A DNA stretch of 64,000 nucleotides, from NCBI GenBank assembly GCA_003349915.1, contig QFXE01000013.1, positions 249,560 to 313,559 on the forward strand, in the 5' to 3' direction. Position 1 is the first letter of the stretch; each line of letters opens with the position of its first letter. The notes under the pieces are model-generated. The model saw only the letters and a list, made by a program, of their open reading frames with translations. It did not search any database and was not told the origin of the DNA. The translations under genes and the position numbers were made by a program. This document shows, piece by piece, positions 7,277 to 16,591 of the stretch. Source of the DNA: an endosymbiont of Escarpia spicata. GTDB taxonomy: Bacteria; Pseudomonadota; Gammaproteobacteria; Chromatiales; Chromatiaceae.

Positions 7277-9358
7277 TCAGATATTGACCACCCGCGAGAT
7301 CTCTTCAATTGTGGTCTTACCTTCGAGCACGCGCCCCAGACCATCGTTGAACAGTGTCCTGATCCTGTGCTCATGCATAAATTCCGTGAGCTGGTCGCGC
7401 GATGGATTGGTGATAATCAGTCGCTGCAGTTCACTGTCTGTTTCGACGATCTCATGCACACCCATGCGGCCCTTATAACCGGAGTCATAACATTCCGGGC
7501 AACCGCGTCCCCTGGAGAGCCGCACCTTGCCGTGTTCCTGCCAGTTGTAACGCTCAATCATTTCAGGCGAGGCGAGGAAGTCGGTTTTACATGATGGGCA
7601 GATACCCCGTACCAGACGCTGCGCAACAACACCGATAAGCGCGGACGACAGCAGATAGGGTTCGACCCCCATATCGATCATGCGCGTTACCGCACCGACG
7701 CTGTCATTGGTATGCAGCGTGGACAGCACCAAATGTCCGGTGAGCGCCGCCTGAACCGCTATTTCGGCGGTTTCACGCTCACGGATCTCTCCCACCATGA
7801 CCACGTCCGGATCCTGGCGCAATACATGCTTGAGCATCTTTGCGAAGGTCAGGCCTATCTGTTCCTTGACAGGATTTTGATTGACGATATCCAGTTGGTA
7901 CTCCACCGGGTCTTCAATGGTGACGATGTTCTTTTCAATGCTGTTGAGATAGTTGATCGCCGAATAGAGTGTTGTTGTCTTGCCGCTCCCGGTCGGGCCG
8001 GTAACAAGTACCAGACCAAAGCTGCGATCCAACAGGCGCTTGAAACCATTGAGGTTGTCGTCGACCATGCCCAGTTTGGAGACATTGAGAATCGCCTGAT
8101 TCTTATCAAGCACCCGTAGCACGATCTTTTCGCCATACAGACCGAGAAGTGAACTGAAACGCAGATCGATCGGGCGACCCTGTGTATGCACCTGAATGCG
8201 CCCATCCTGCGGCAGACGTCTCTCAGCGATATCCAGATTTGCCATGACCTTAAGGCGGGACACAATTGCGGGATGCAGTTCCTGGCGCGGCGTCATGACT
8301 TCATACAGCAAACCGTCGATACGGAAGCGCACACGGGATATTTTCCGTGATGGCTCGATATGAATATCACTGGCGCCATCATGCACCGCGCGCTGAATAA
8401 TCGAGTTGACCATGTTGATGACCGGACTGCCCGCCGCCAGGTCATCGATTGTCGAGTAGTCATCAGATAACTTGTTTTCAACAAGCTCGAAATCTTCCTC
8501 CAGCGCCTCCATCATTTCGGCGCCGTAACTGTTGTCGGAGTGGGCCTCGCAGATGGCCTTGATGATATCTTCCTTGCGCGCCAATACAGGCTGAACCCGC
8601 AAACCGGTGCGCTCCTCCACCTCGCCAAAACTCGGCACCGCCTGAGGATCCGGGGTGGCAAGATAGAGTACGCCGCGCAAGCGGAATAACGGCAACATTT
8701 TCAAACGCCGCGCCACTTCGACATCCAGCAGATCTACGATCTCTGGATCGTAAAGCCCAACACGCAGATTGGAGAAGGGTATCCCGAGCTGCTGACTCAA
8801 AACCTCCAGCAGGGCCTTCTCAGTCACCCAACCCTTGTCGACAATAATCTGTCCCAGCCGCTGACCGGTTTTCTTCTGCTGGACAAGCGCCTCATTCACA
8901 CGCTCACCAGTGAGCAGTCCCATCTCCACCAGGAGATCTCCGAAGCGGATCTTTTCTGCCGTCGGAGCAAGTGCAGGCACAACCGTTTTTTCCTGACCCG
9001 CCTCAATCACTGCAATAGCTTTGCACAAGCCAGTGATGGTAAATATTTCCCGAATCAGTGCGCCTGCATTCGAGACCTTTAACCAACCACCTGTCTTGGC
9101 CAGTTTCTCCTGTGCATCCAGCAGGGTTTCCAATGCCCTGCTGTGAACCAATGGCACCGAAGACAGATCTATAACGACTTGGGTTTCCCACTGTTGCAGG
9201 CAGGTCTCTATTGCTTCACGCAGCGGCTGCAGCTCTTCATCACTGGAAAGAATCCCTTTTGGCGCCAGGTAGGTCATAACGCCCATTCGGGTACGCATCA
9301 CGGCATTTGCCACCGGAGCATCTTCAATTTCGATAGCTGTCACCGATGCGGTAGACAT
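7277..9358 (-). CDS. STAS-MshEN-GspE/PilB-type assembly ATPase
   Basis: A 693-residue protein. Residues ~30-120 form a STAS domain (VVIDLSSVPLVHSRALETLL, then GGWLKVSNAG and TITGL), with Ser at the position phosphorylated in anti-sigma antagonists. Residues ~136-270 form an MshEN domain (RFGDLLVEMGLL..., LGQIIVDKGWV...), a known c-di-GMP-binding fold. The GspE core follows: Walker A GPTGSGKT (454-461), Walker B VVMVGEIRE, and a zinc tetracysteine (CPSC and CPEC near 587-623). It powers pseudopilus assembly from the cytoplasmic face. The ATG at 9358 is preceded by AAGGGTG, 7 nt after the GGDEF-EAL gene stop. A further in-frame ATG (9406) would overlap that gene and lacks a ribosome site. The STAS fusion is unusual for this family. 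Confidence 0.9.
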   Translation of the reverse strand: MSTASVTAIEIEDAPVANAVMRTRMGVMTYLAPKGILSSDEELQPLREAIETCLQQWETQVVIDLSSVPLVHSRALETLLDAQEKLAKTGGWLKVSNAGALIREIFTITGLCKAIAVIEAGQEKTVVPALAPTAEKIRFGDLLVEMGLLTGERVNEALVQQKKTGQRLGQIIVDKGWVTEKALLEVLSQQLGIPFSNLRVGLYDPEIVDLLDVEVARRLKMLPLFRLRGVLYLATPDPQAVPSFGEVEERTGLRVQPVLARKEDIIKAICEAHSDNSYGAEMMEALEEDFELVENKLSDDYSTIDDLAAGSPVINMVNSIIQRAVHDGASDIHIEPSRKISRVRFRIDGLLYEVMTPRQELHPAIVSRLKVMANLDIAERRLPQDGRIQVHTQGRPIDLRFSSLLGLYGEKIVLRVLDKNQAILNVSKLGMVDDNLNGFKRLLDRSFGLVLVTGPTGSGKTTTLYSAINYLNSIEKNIVTIEDPVEYQLDIVNQNPVKEQIGLTFAKMLKHVLRQDPDVVMVGEIRERETAEIAVQAALTGHLVLSTLHTNDSVGAVTRMIDMGVEPYLLSSALIGVVAQRLVRGICPSCKTDFLASPEMIERYNWQEHGKVRLSRGRGCPECYDSGYKGRMGVHEIVETDSELQRLIITNPSRDQLTEFMHEHRIRTLFNDGLGRVLEGKTTIEEISRVVNI

Positions 9359-9365
9359 TTCACCC

Positions 9366-11573
9366 TTACCCGTTAGCCACTTGTTTTTCACGCACAATAT
9401 CTTCAAAGCATGCTTGCAGTGGTTTCGGTTTTTCCAGTGCGTAACCCTGGCCGAAATCCACTCCGATATCGCACAGTTTCAGGCTTATCGTCTCATTCTC
9501 GACATACTCAGCTATCGTGAGCAATCCCATGGCGTGTCCTACCTGATTGATTGCGGACACCATGATTTCAGACACTGGATCTACATCTATCTTGCGTACA
9601 AAAGAGCCATCTATCTTGAGGTAGTCAACATCCAAATTCCGCAAATAGGCAAAGGAGCTGAGGCCGGTACCAAAGTCATCCAGGGAAAACATGCAACCCA
9701 GGGATTTAACCTTGGCCATAAAATGCTTTGCCTCATCCAGGTTTGCTATGGCTGCTGATTCCGTCACTTCGAAACAGATGAGATTTGTATATGAACCCAA
9801 CCGTTTAAGCTGTTCGCAGACAAAGTCTGCAAAGTCTTCATCACTCATCGACTGGCCGGACAGATTTACTGACAGGTGGCAGGGGAACGCATGCAAACCG
9901 CCTGACATCGACAGTATCTGATCAAAAGTCTGTTGGACAACCCAGCGATCGATATTTGTCATCAGATGATAGTGTTCTGCTGCAGGTAGAAATTCCCCAG
10001 GCGGAATCAACTCTCCCTGCTCATCAAACATGCGCAGCAACACCTCGTAATGCCGCTCGTCATGGTGGCTATCCAGACCCTGGATCAGCTGACCATACAA
10101 CTGGAAGCGGTTTTCACGCAGCGCTGCCTGGATACGACCAACCCACTGCATCTCATCCCGGCGCCGCTGAAGATCTGTATCACCCTGTTCATAGACCTGG
10201 ATACGGTTTTTTCCTCGCTCCTTTGCCGCATTGCGCGCAACCTCTACAGAACTCAATATCGCAGCAATCGACTCGCTCTGTACTGAAATTGCAGCGACCC
10301 CAATACAGGCGCTGAGTTCGTGTGTGAATTCTCCCCAGGAAAAGTCGATCAATGCGATCTCCTGGCTGATGCGTCCCGCCAACCTCTCTGCTGTCTCCAG
10401 CGGACAGTTTTCCAGCAGCACACCAAACTCATCACCGCTTAAACGTGCTACTGAATCTTCTGTGCGCACCGTTTTTTCAATACTTTCCGCCACCAGGCAA
10501 ATCGCAGCATCACCCGCTTCACGACCCCCGATATCATTAATCACCCCGATACGATCAATATCAATATTCAGGACGGCATGTTTCACGCCATGGCTCCTGG
10601 ATTTGGCAAGTAGCCCCGTGACACTGGATTCAAAGCTATGTGTGTTTTCCAGACCGGTCAAACTATCGTAGTTGACCTGAATGATCTTGGTCACCTTTTT
10701 CGACATGACGCCAAGCAGATTACGGTCGCTGTTACTGAAGTCACGCCTGCGCTCAGAGTTAATAATCGCCAGCATGCCAATCACGCTCCCGTTCCCACCC
10801 TCTACTGGACTGAGCAGGAACTTACAGGGCAAACTGCTGGTTAACCGATGCTTAACGGCATCCTGGGAACTATTGATCACGATCGAAGTCTCCAGTGTCT
10901 TCACCCGCGCGTAATACTCATCTTTTAGAGTGGCATGCACTCTTGGAGTACCAATGGAGGCATTACCTTCGTCGTATTCATAAATACAGATGTTCTTGCC
11001 TGGAAGTAACAGAACCGACATGCCCACAGCAAGCGCCCCGGTACACTCAGCCACCAAAAGGCGCAAGGATTCCTTTGCATGGTAGAGTCCGATAGAATGT
11101 GTATCCGACTGATAAACGAGATTCAACTCTTCATAGCGGATACTGAGCTCATCCGCCATGGATTCGAGTTCCATGTTAAGATCACGCTCATTACATATAC
11201 ACTCACCCAACGCAGCCAACCTTTCGCGAATAGTATTGACTGCTGCGCCGCCCCAGGCTCCATCAGCCCGCGTGAGCACAATCAGGTTCAGCGGACAATC
11301 ATCCACCTCATCTTTCAGACAAAGTGAAAAAACCGTTTCGCCACCTTCAAGTTGCTGCCATCTGAAATCACCGGAACTCTTTTCGTGCAATTCACCAGAA
11401 TGACTCATTGCATGACTCTCAAGCTTCAAGCCATCTTCACTCTGCATATCACCACTGGACCAGACGCATTGCCCTTCACGTTCAAACAGGCTCAGCACAA
11501 TAATTTCCGGAGACAAGCTCTGAAGCAACCGGAAATAATTTTCAAACTTGATCAGGCTGAGTGAATGATTCAT
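9366..11573 (-). CDS. GAF-GGDEF-EAL c-di-GMP enzyme
   Basis: 735 residues. A probable GAF-like sensor (~150-300) precedes a GGDEF domain (~305-465) with the active-site motif SGDEF and an upstream RTED inhibitory-site motif. An EAL domain (~480-735) has EVL in place of EAL, plus NLSGQS, EVTES, DDFGTG, YLKIDGSF and GQGYALEKP. Because the metal and catalytic residues are mostly kept, both synthesis and hydrolysis are possible; hydrolysis looks intact. The start overlaps the receiver-gene stop by one base (TGATG), and the stop is 7 nt before the MshEN ATPase, the likely target of the nucleotide. I infer local c-di-GMP control of fibre assembly. Confidence 0.9.
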   Translation of the reverse strand: MNHSLSLIKFENYFRLLQSLSPEIIVLSLFEREGQCVWSSGDMQSEDGLKLESHAMSHSGELHEKSSGDFRWQQLEGGETVFSLCLKDEVDDCPLNLIVLTRADGAWGGAAVNTIRERLAALGECICNERDLNMELESMADELSIRYEELNLVYQSDTHSIGLYHAKESLRLLVAECTGALAVGMSVLLLPGKNICIYEYDEGNASIGTPRVHATLKDEYYARVKTLETSIVINSSQDAVKHRLTSSLPCKFLLSPVEGGNGSVIGMLAIINSERRRDFSNSDRNLLGVMSKKVTKIIQVNYDSLTGLENTHSFESSVTGLLAKSRSHGVKHAVLNIDIDRIGVINDIGGREAGDAAICLVAESIEKTVRTEDSVARLSGDEFGVLLENCPLETAERLAGRISQEIALIDFSWGEFTHELSACIGVAAISVQSESIAAILSSVEVARNAAKERGKNRIQVYEQGDTDLQRRRDEMQWVGRIQAALRENRFQLYGQLIQGLDSHHDERHYEVLLRMFDEQGELIPPGEFLPAAEHYHLMTNIDRWVVQQTFDQILSMSGGLHAFPCHLSVNLSGQSMSDEDFADFVCEQLKRLGSYTNLICFEVTESAAIANLDEAKHFMAKVKSLGCMFSLDDFGTGLSSFAYLRNLDVDYLKIDGSFVRKIDVDPVSEIMVSAINQVGHAMGLLTIAEYVENETISLKLCDIGVDFGQGYALEKPKPLQACFEDIVREKQVANG

Positions 11574-11965
11574 CAGACCAGGCCGCTCCCGCCTGCTTTC
11601 TCATAACTGAAGTACTCATCCAAAGTTGCAATCAGTTTGCGGACGCTTATGGGCTTCTCAAGAAATCTCAGGTTATCGATACCGGCCGACCATTCCCGGT
11701 GCTCGATCTCCGTTCGGGAAGTCAACACAAAAATAAGAAAGTCCCTTTGCGGCATCTCTTCCACTATCTGTGCACACAATTCTTGTCCCGTCATACGCGG
11801 CATCTGGATATCGGTAATCAACACATCAGGCATCTGTTCACGCAGTTTTTCGATAGCCTCCAGGCCATTTCGAGCCCCTTCGACCTGATAGCCTGCGCGC
11901 TCGAGCGACTGCCTGAGTATTCGAATAGCATGAGGTTCGTCATCAGCAATCAGTATTTTTTTCAT
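11573..11965 (-). CDS. single-domain CheY-like response regulator
   Basis: 130 residues consisting only of a receiver domain: acidic pair in IADDEP, phospho-acceptor Asp in ITDIQMPRMTG, conserved Thr/Ser in VLTSRT and Lys in LEKPIS. No output domain, so it must act by protein contact, perhaps with the cyclase/phosphodiesterase or the STAS-ATPase. It overlaps the kinase gene by ATGA and the GGDEF-EAL gene by one base, which indicates translation as one unit. Confidence 0.92.
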   Translation of the reverse strand: MKKILIADDEPHAIRILRQSLERAGYQVEGARNGLEAIEKLREQMPDVLITDIQMPRMTGQELCAQIVEEMPQRDFLIFVLTSRTEIEHREWSAGIDNLRFLEKPISVRKLIATLDEYFSYEKAGGSGLV

Positions 11966-13803
11966 ACGGCACCTGCCTGCAGTCGTGTTGCCATATCCTT
12001 TTCCAACCGTATTGTGAAGGTACTGCCCTTTTTGCGTTCACTCTCCACGCTCAGTTTTCCATGATGAAAGTGCACAATCTGCTGCACCAGGGACGACCCT
12101 AAACCATGTCCAGTCTGCTCTCTGACTTTATCGTCATCGGCGCGGTAGAATTTATCGAATATCTTCTGCTGGTCGTCTGGACTGATACCCACGCCGGTAT
12201 CGCTCACGCTGATTTCAATGGCATCATCAAACTCTTGTGCTGTTAGAGTAACGGTGCCGTTTGACTTGTTATATTTGATCGCATTGGTAAGCAGATTGTT
12301 GACCGCAATGCGTAACAACTCCTTATCAACATTAAGTGCATTCATCTCGCGTGGCAGGTCGATTTCATATTCAAGATCCCTGTCACGCCCACTCTGGGTG
12401 ATATTATTGTAAGCATCCTCAAGAAGCTCTCCGATGCGCACACGTTGCCGATTCATCTGGATACCGCCAAGTTCGAACCGGCTGATGGCAAGCATATTGT
12501 TGATCAGTGTAGAGAGTCGGTCGACCTCATCATGGATAATATTCAGTCCTTCAATACGAAAGGATTCGGAGTTACCGTCCTCTCCAAGCAACGCCTCGCT
12601 GTACATGGCCAGCACATTGAGTGGGGTCTTCAGTTCATGAGATACCTGGGCTATAAATTCACCACGATTTTGATTGGCGAGCTGTTCCTCAGTACAGTCC
12701 CGGATCACTACCATATTACCTAACAGATGAGAGCCGTCTTTTGGCGAGAATAGTGGATAGGCTTTTACTTCGAGTAGTTTTTCCGGATCATGCTGCGGTG
12801 CGATACGAATCGAATCAGAGATATAGCCAACCTGCCCGCCACTGGCACCATAGCCTGACAAATAGGTAATGAGACCAGGATCTTTACACCACTCCTGTGG
12901 CTTTTTGCCAATAATTGATTCCTGTGTTTTTCCGAGAAGACCAGCCGTCTTGTCATTGGCATAATTCACGCAACCGCCTTCATCGATAACCAGAATTGCA
13001 TCCGGGAGTGCCTTTAAAATCGATTCAATCCTGGCATGCCGGTAGGACAGCAACTTACCGGATGTCAGCATCCCGCTCTGCTCACTTTCCAGCGTCTGGA
13101 TTCTATTCTGGGCGGAGTCGATTAATTTGTTAAAACTCTGAATGAAATCTCCCAGTTCCCCGCTGGGGTGCAATTCCACACGTTTTTCCACCCCTCCTTC
13201 GATCAGGTCTTCGAGGTTTTCATTCATCTGACGCAGGGGCCGGATTTCACGCCGCAGCAGGAAGTAAAACAGCGGTGTCAGCAGGAATACCGGCAGAGTA
13301 AACATCGCAAAGAACGGCAGATCTTCATACTGCAAACCTGCTTCAGGCTGAAAATAGCCAAGGCGAACATAACCGCGTATATCACCCTCATCGAAGACTG
13401 GCGCGTGAAATTCGAGGAAGTTACGACCGTCCGACGTTGAATCTATTTTCCGCTCACCCAACCAGGCGAGAGGGTCATTGGGGATTGGCTGGTTGGGAAT
13501 GATAATACCCGGCGCGGAACTCTCATTTGCGGCTTTTCCCTGAATATCCACAACCGCTGCATAGGCAAAATCCGGGTTGCTCTGTCCCTGACGCAGGGCC
13601 TGTAGTACACCCTGCCTGCCATGCTCAGGCACCAACTCGTTCCAAGCCATCCCGCTCAACACCCTGGCAAGCCCTACACCTTGGCTTCTGGCCTGTTTCA
13701 GGCGTGTATCCAGTTGATAGTCGAACAAGAGGAAAACAATCAGGCCCATTACAACCAATGAGGCCACGATCATTATTAATCCCAGGCGCTGATTACGCCA
13801 CAT
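11962..13803 (-). CDS. membrane histidine kinase (HAMP-PAS-HisKA-HATPase)
   Basis: About 613 residues. One transmembrane helix (LGLIMIVASLVVMGLIVFLL), a ~140-residue periplasmic region, a second helix (MFTLPVFLLTPLFYFLL), HAMP, PAS (ALPDAILVIDEGGCVNYAND), HisKA with VSHELKTPLNVL and the HATPase boxes NNLLTNAIKYN, DTGVGIS and GHGLGSSLV. It should phosphorylate the receiver encoded next, with which it overlaps by 4 nt. The start is uncertain: ATG 13803 gives a short leader before the first helix, and a TTG at 13839 is also in frame. It is the first gene of the pseudopilus operon. Confidence 0.9.
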   Translation of the reverse strand: MWRNQRLGLIMIVASLVVMGLIVFLLFDYQLDTRLKQARSQGVGLARVLSGMAWNELVPEHGRQGVLQALRQGQSNPDFAYAAVVDIQGKAANESSAPGIIIPNQPIPNDPLAWLGERKIDSTSDGRNFLEFHAPVFDEGDIRGYVRLGYFQPEAGLQYEDLPFFAMFTLPVFLLTPLFYFLLRREIRPLRQMNENLEDLIEGGVEKRVELHPSGELGDFIQSFNKLIDSAQNRIQTLESEQSGMLTSGKLLSYRHARIESILKALPDAILVIDEGGCVNYANDKTAGLLGKTQESIIGKKPQEWCKDPGLITYLSGYGASGGQVGYISDSIRIAPQHDPEKLLEVKAYPLFSPKDGSHLLGNMVVIRDCTEEQLANQNRGEFIAQVSHELKTPLNVLAMYSEALLGEDGNSESFRIEGLNIIHDEVDRLSTLINNMLAISRFELGGIQMNRQRVRIGELLEDAYNNITQSGRDRDLEYEIDLPREMNALNVDKELLRIAVNNLLTNAIKYNKSNGTVTLTAQEFDDAIEISVSDTGVGISPDDQQKIFDKFYRADDDKVREQTGHGLGSSLVQQIVHFHHGKLSVESERKKGSTFTIRLEKDMATRLQAGAV

Positions 13804-14118
13804 TTTGAGATCCAGACAATTCCACTGCGATATCCCCAAGCAATAAGGAAGACTATTTGTCTCCGAGATTTATGGCGGCCGGGGGGGGGGATATCTTTAA
13901 CTCACAGGCTGGAGACACACTCTCTGAGCAATCATGGTGCGCGCGGCGCACCCTACGCTCATCCGGCAAAACACCTCAACACAGCTGGTAGGATGTGCCA
14001 TGCGCACCGGAATATGCAATCATGGTGCGTGCAGCTCACCCTACAGAGCATTTCAACACAATGATTTTATGAGAATTTTTAGCGTTTCCGAGTTCCATGC
14101 GGCGGATTTATACAGGTT
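13804..14118. other. upstream region of the kinase-pseudopilus operon: G10 run and palindromic repeats
   Basis: No gene is visible. It contains a run of ten G (13881-13890) within the likely 5' region of the kinase operon and then three GTAGGGTGCGC-family units (13933-14045: GGTGCGCGCGGCGCACCCTA, GTAGGATGTGCCATGCGCAC, GGTGCGTGCAGCTCACCCTA). Any promoter of the operon should lie here, but I see no convincing -35/-10 pair. Confidence 0.6.
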
Positions 14119-15398
14119 CTAGAAAAAATATCTCACCCGTAACTCAATGCGATTTTCAACCAGCTTTTCTCCAAATTCAGAGTGAGGAGCACCCTGATTC
14201 AGGGCTGCACGGAGGCGTAATTCGATGTTATTAAATCCCGTATAATTCACTCCCGGGACGAGGGAGTAGCTGTGATCCTGAAGGTTTATAATCGAGGTAA
14301 TATCTGCACTGAGATAGACGATATCGAGGGGTTCTTTCTGGGATACTCTCAGGTGTAGATAATCCCGCATGTAGTTGGGTGTAAAAAAATCTGCCTGGCC
14401 AGCAATATTTCGTGCCTTTTCAAACGCTGCAACCTCACCTGTCGATCCTGCTGAATCAAGCAGATTAAAAAATCGTTCGGCCTCATTTTTACTCAAGCCG
14501 GAGCCGTTGTGATAATACTCAAGGATATAGGTCGTATCCTGGGCGGATAGATAGCGTATCCCCAACAGATAACTCGTATTATCTTGCCTGCCTATATTTA
14601 TTGCTTCCCCCTCACCCAGTATGAATCTTGCCTGATCATGGATCCAGGCCAGTTCACCGTGTATTTCAAGGTTCGTCGCCAGGTTGCGGGAAAAATCCAG
14701 CCCGATCCGCCCACTACGGCTACCGTCGGTCAAGAAAAGAAGATCGATATCCGTATCACGATAGAGAAGGTAGAGCCTACCTGCCAGATTAACATCTCCT
14801 TCAGGTGAAAAATCCTCATTGATGCTATTGGTGACAGGCAATAGTACCGGAGTGAAAGCAATCGCCTTCAAAGGAGCATCGAAGCTTTTCACATAGTCTA
14901 TCGAGGCAATGACAAAACCTTCACGACTCAACTCTGAATCACTGGGATCTTTGACTCTTGGATGAAACCCACCGGGCTCCACGCGTAACCCGTACCCCAT
15001 TTCAGTGCTCGCTTGCCGAGTTCAAAGGTCAGCGTGTCGGTAGAATGGCGGTAATAGAGCTGAAAAACATCCGCATTACCACTACCGCCGTAGATATCAT
15101 GCTGCGCTGTGGCCTGGGCATGGAAATTAAGAGAAGAAGCTCCGGATCGGTAGAGGCCTTCCAGTTCCAGTACACCTCTATACCGGTCATCTGAGGAGGG
15201 CTGCTCATCTGCTGTCGGGAAGTTAAGCCGGTAGAGCGTGCTATCCTGGTCGAAGTATCGGTACTCCGGCTTTATCTCCAGATGCCCGCTAAACTCGAAC
15301 GGCTTCTTCTCATACCGGGAGATGTCGAAATCAAACTCTTCCGCCTGAACCGGCATCAAGAGCGGAATGAGGAGCAGTCCCGTAAGCCATCGACTCAT
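14119..15398 (-). pseudogene. outer-membrane beta-barrel protein, frameshifted
   Basis: Two overlapping frames make one protein. The first (start 15398) has a signal peptide (MSRWLTGLLLIPLLMPVQA) and barrel-type alternating sequence up to RALKWGTGYAWSPVGFI, after which it stops at 14928. The second continues with PRVKDPSDSELSREGFV and runs to a C-terminal ELRVRYFF, with the final Phe expected of outer-membrane barrels. The join is near 14950, where one base (or four) appears lost. Together ~420 residues. It follows the LolA-like fusion gene by an ATGA overlap, matching clusters of ABC transporter, lipoprotein-sorting protein and barrel. Could be an inactive gene or a base-calling error. Confidence 0.7.
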
Positions 15399-16546
15399 TC
15401 CCGCAGTTCGCCCGCCTTCGACATAAAACTGAGGCTGAATACCTCATCTGAAAGGTCGCGCGGTCTAACGCCTGAAAACAGCATTACCGATTTATAACCT
15501 TTGTGAAGAGGGCTGTCGGTCTCCAGCATCGCAGGTCGGACGATGCCGTTGCCAAAATCTTTTACCTTGCTGTAATTTAGAGTCTTGATCAGCAACCCGC
15601 TGGCGGCATAGGCCTCTATCCTGATCGGTACAAGAGCCTCTTGATCCACCCACATCCTGAGGCGGTCATAGGCGACGCTATTGCTCTTTGCCTTGAGCTC
15701 TAGCAGGTACGCTCCACCTTCTCTTTTCACCGATTCTGCATGGTATTCGGCACTGAAGTCGAGCCGCATGATATCGGAGTTGTTGAACACGCCACCAACC
15801 ACCGACTGCAGGCTGGTGATACGCAGCGGCCTGCCGACATCGGGAATATAGAGCCACATATTATCAGCCAGCCGCAAGGTGGCGCGTCCCTTCTCGCTGG
15901 GCGGATCGAGAAACAGGGCAAGCATCTTGTCATTACCCTTCTTAACGGTATAGAGCACGAAAGCCTTCTTATCGCCATTGGGTTCGATATTGATCAGCTT
16001 GCGGTAGGCGGTGGCATGATCGAGATTTGCGGTGGGTTCATCCGCCAATATCAACTTGGCATGTGTGGCCAAAGCACGCGCGATGGCCACCCGCTGCTTT
16101 TGCCCACCGGAAAGCTCAGAGGGCAACTTGTATGCCTGATCGGTCATATCCACGGCTTCCAACATCTCATTCACACGCTTTCTGCGTTTCCCGGCCGGCC
16201 ACTTTTGCACCATGATGAGAGGGTATTCAATATTCTCGAATACGGTCAGCACCGGGATGAGATTGAAGTCCTGAAAGATGAAACCTATATGCTTGGCGCG
16301 AAAGGCAGCACCTCGTTTTCGATCCAGTGTGGTTACATCCGTATCGAGCACCCTGAGTTTTCCTCCGCTGGGCCGGTCCAGACAGCCGATCATATTCAGC
16401 AGCGTACTCTTACCACTGCCCGAAGGGCCGACAAAGGAGACAAAGGCGCTGGAATCGATGTTGAAGTCTGCCCTCGTGATGGCTGTAACTTCGTTCTCAC
16501 CGGCGCTGTAGGTCTTTTCCAGGTTTTCAGCAACAATCAATCTCAT
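15395..16546 (-). CDS. chimera: LolD/MacB-type ABC ATPase fused to an outer-membrane lipoprotein-sorting protein
   Basis: 383 residues. Residues 1-~169 are an ABC ATPase: Walker A GPSGSGKST, Q-loop FQDFNLIP, signature LSGGQKQRVAIARALA, Walker B LILADEPTANLDHATA. The ATPase then ends abruptly, without the H-loop. From ~170 (AYRKLINIEPNG) to the end it is the mature part of a LolA-like lipoprotein-sorting protein (NMWLYIPDVGRPLRI, VVGGVFNNSDIMRLD), lacking its signal peptide. The simplest explanation is a deletion of ATPase tail, permease gene(s) and signal peptide that joined the rest in frame near 16036. Such a hybrid would be cytoplasmic and probably inactive. The frame is fully open. Confidence 0.8.
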   Translation of the reverse strand: MRLIVAENLEKTYSAGENEVTAITRADFNIDSSAFVSFVGPSGSGKSTLLNMIGCLDRPSGGKLRVLDTDVTTLDRKRGAAFRAKHIGFIFQDFNLIPVLTVFENIEYPLIMVQKWPAGKRRKRVNEMLEAVDMTDQAYKLPSELSGGQKQRVAIARALATHAKLILADEPTANLDHATAYRKLINIEPNGDKKAFVLYTVKKGNDKMLALFLDPPSEKGRATLRLADNMWLYIPDVGRPLRITSLQSVVGGVFNNSDIMRLDFSAEYHAESVKREGGAYLLELKAKSNSVAYDRLRMWVDQEALVPIRIEAYAASGLLIKTLNYSKVKDFGNGIVRPAMLETDSPLHKGYKSVMLFSGVRPRDLSDEVFSLSFMSKAGELRE

Positions 16547-16591
16547 AAAAAGGTCACTATATGGAGAGCCCAGTATCGGACTTGTTTTTCA

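Noticed and set aside
7099..7478. Short open frames through the repeat array at 7107-7232
   Set aside because: They consist mostly of translated palindromic repeat (AHPT-type peptides) and lack any family similarity.
3027..14045. Possible CRISPR array made of the GTAGGGTGCGC units
   Set aside because: Units alternate in orientation, spacing is irregular, units vary, and no cas genes are present.
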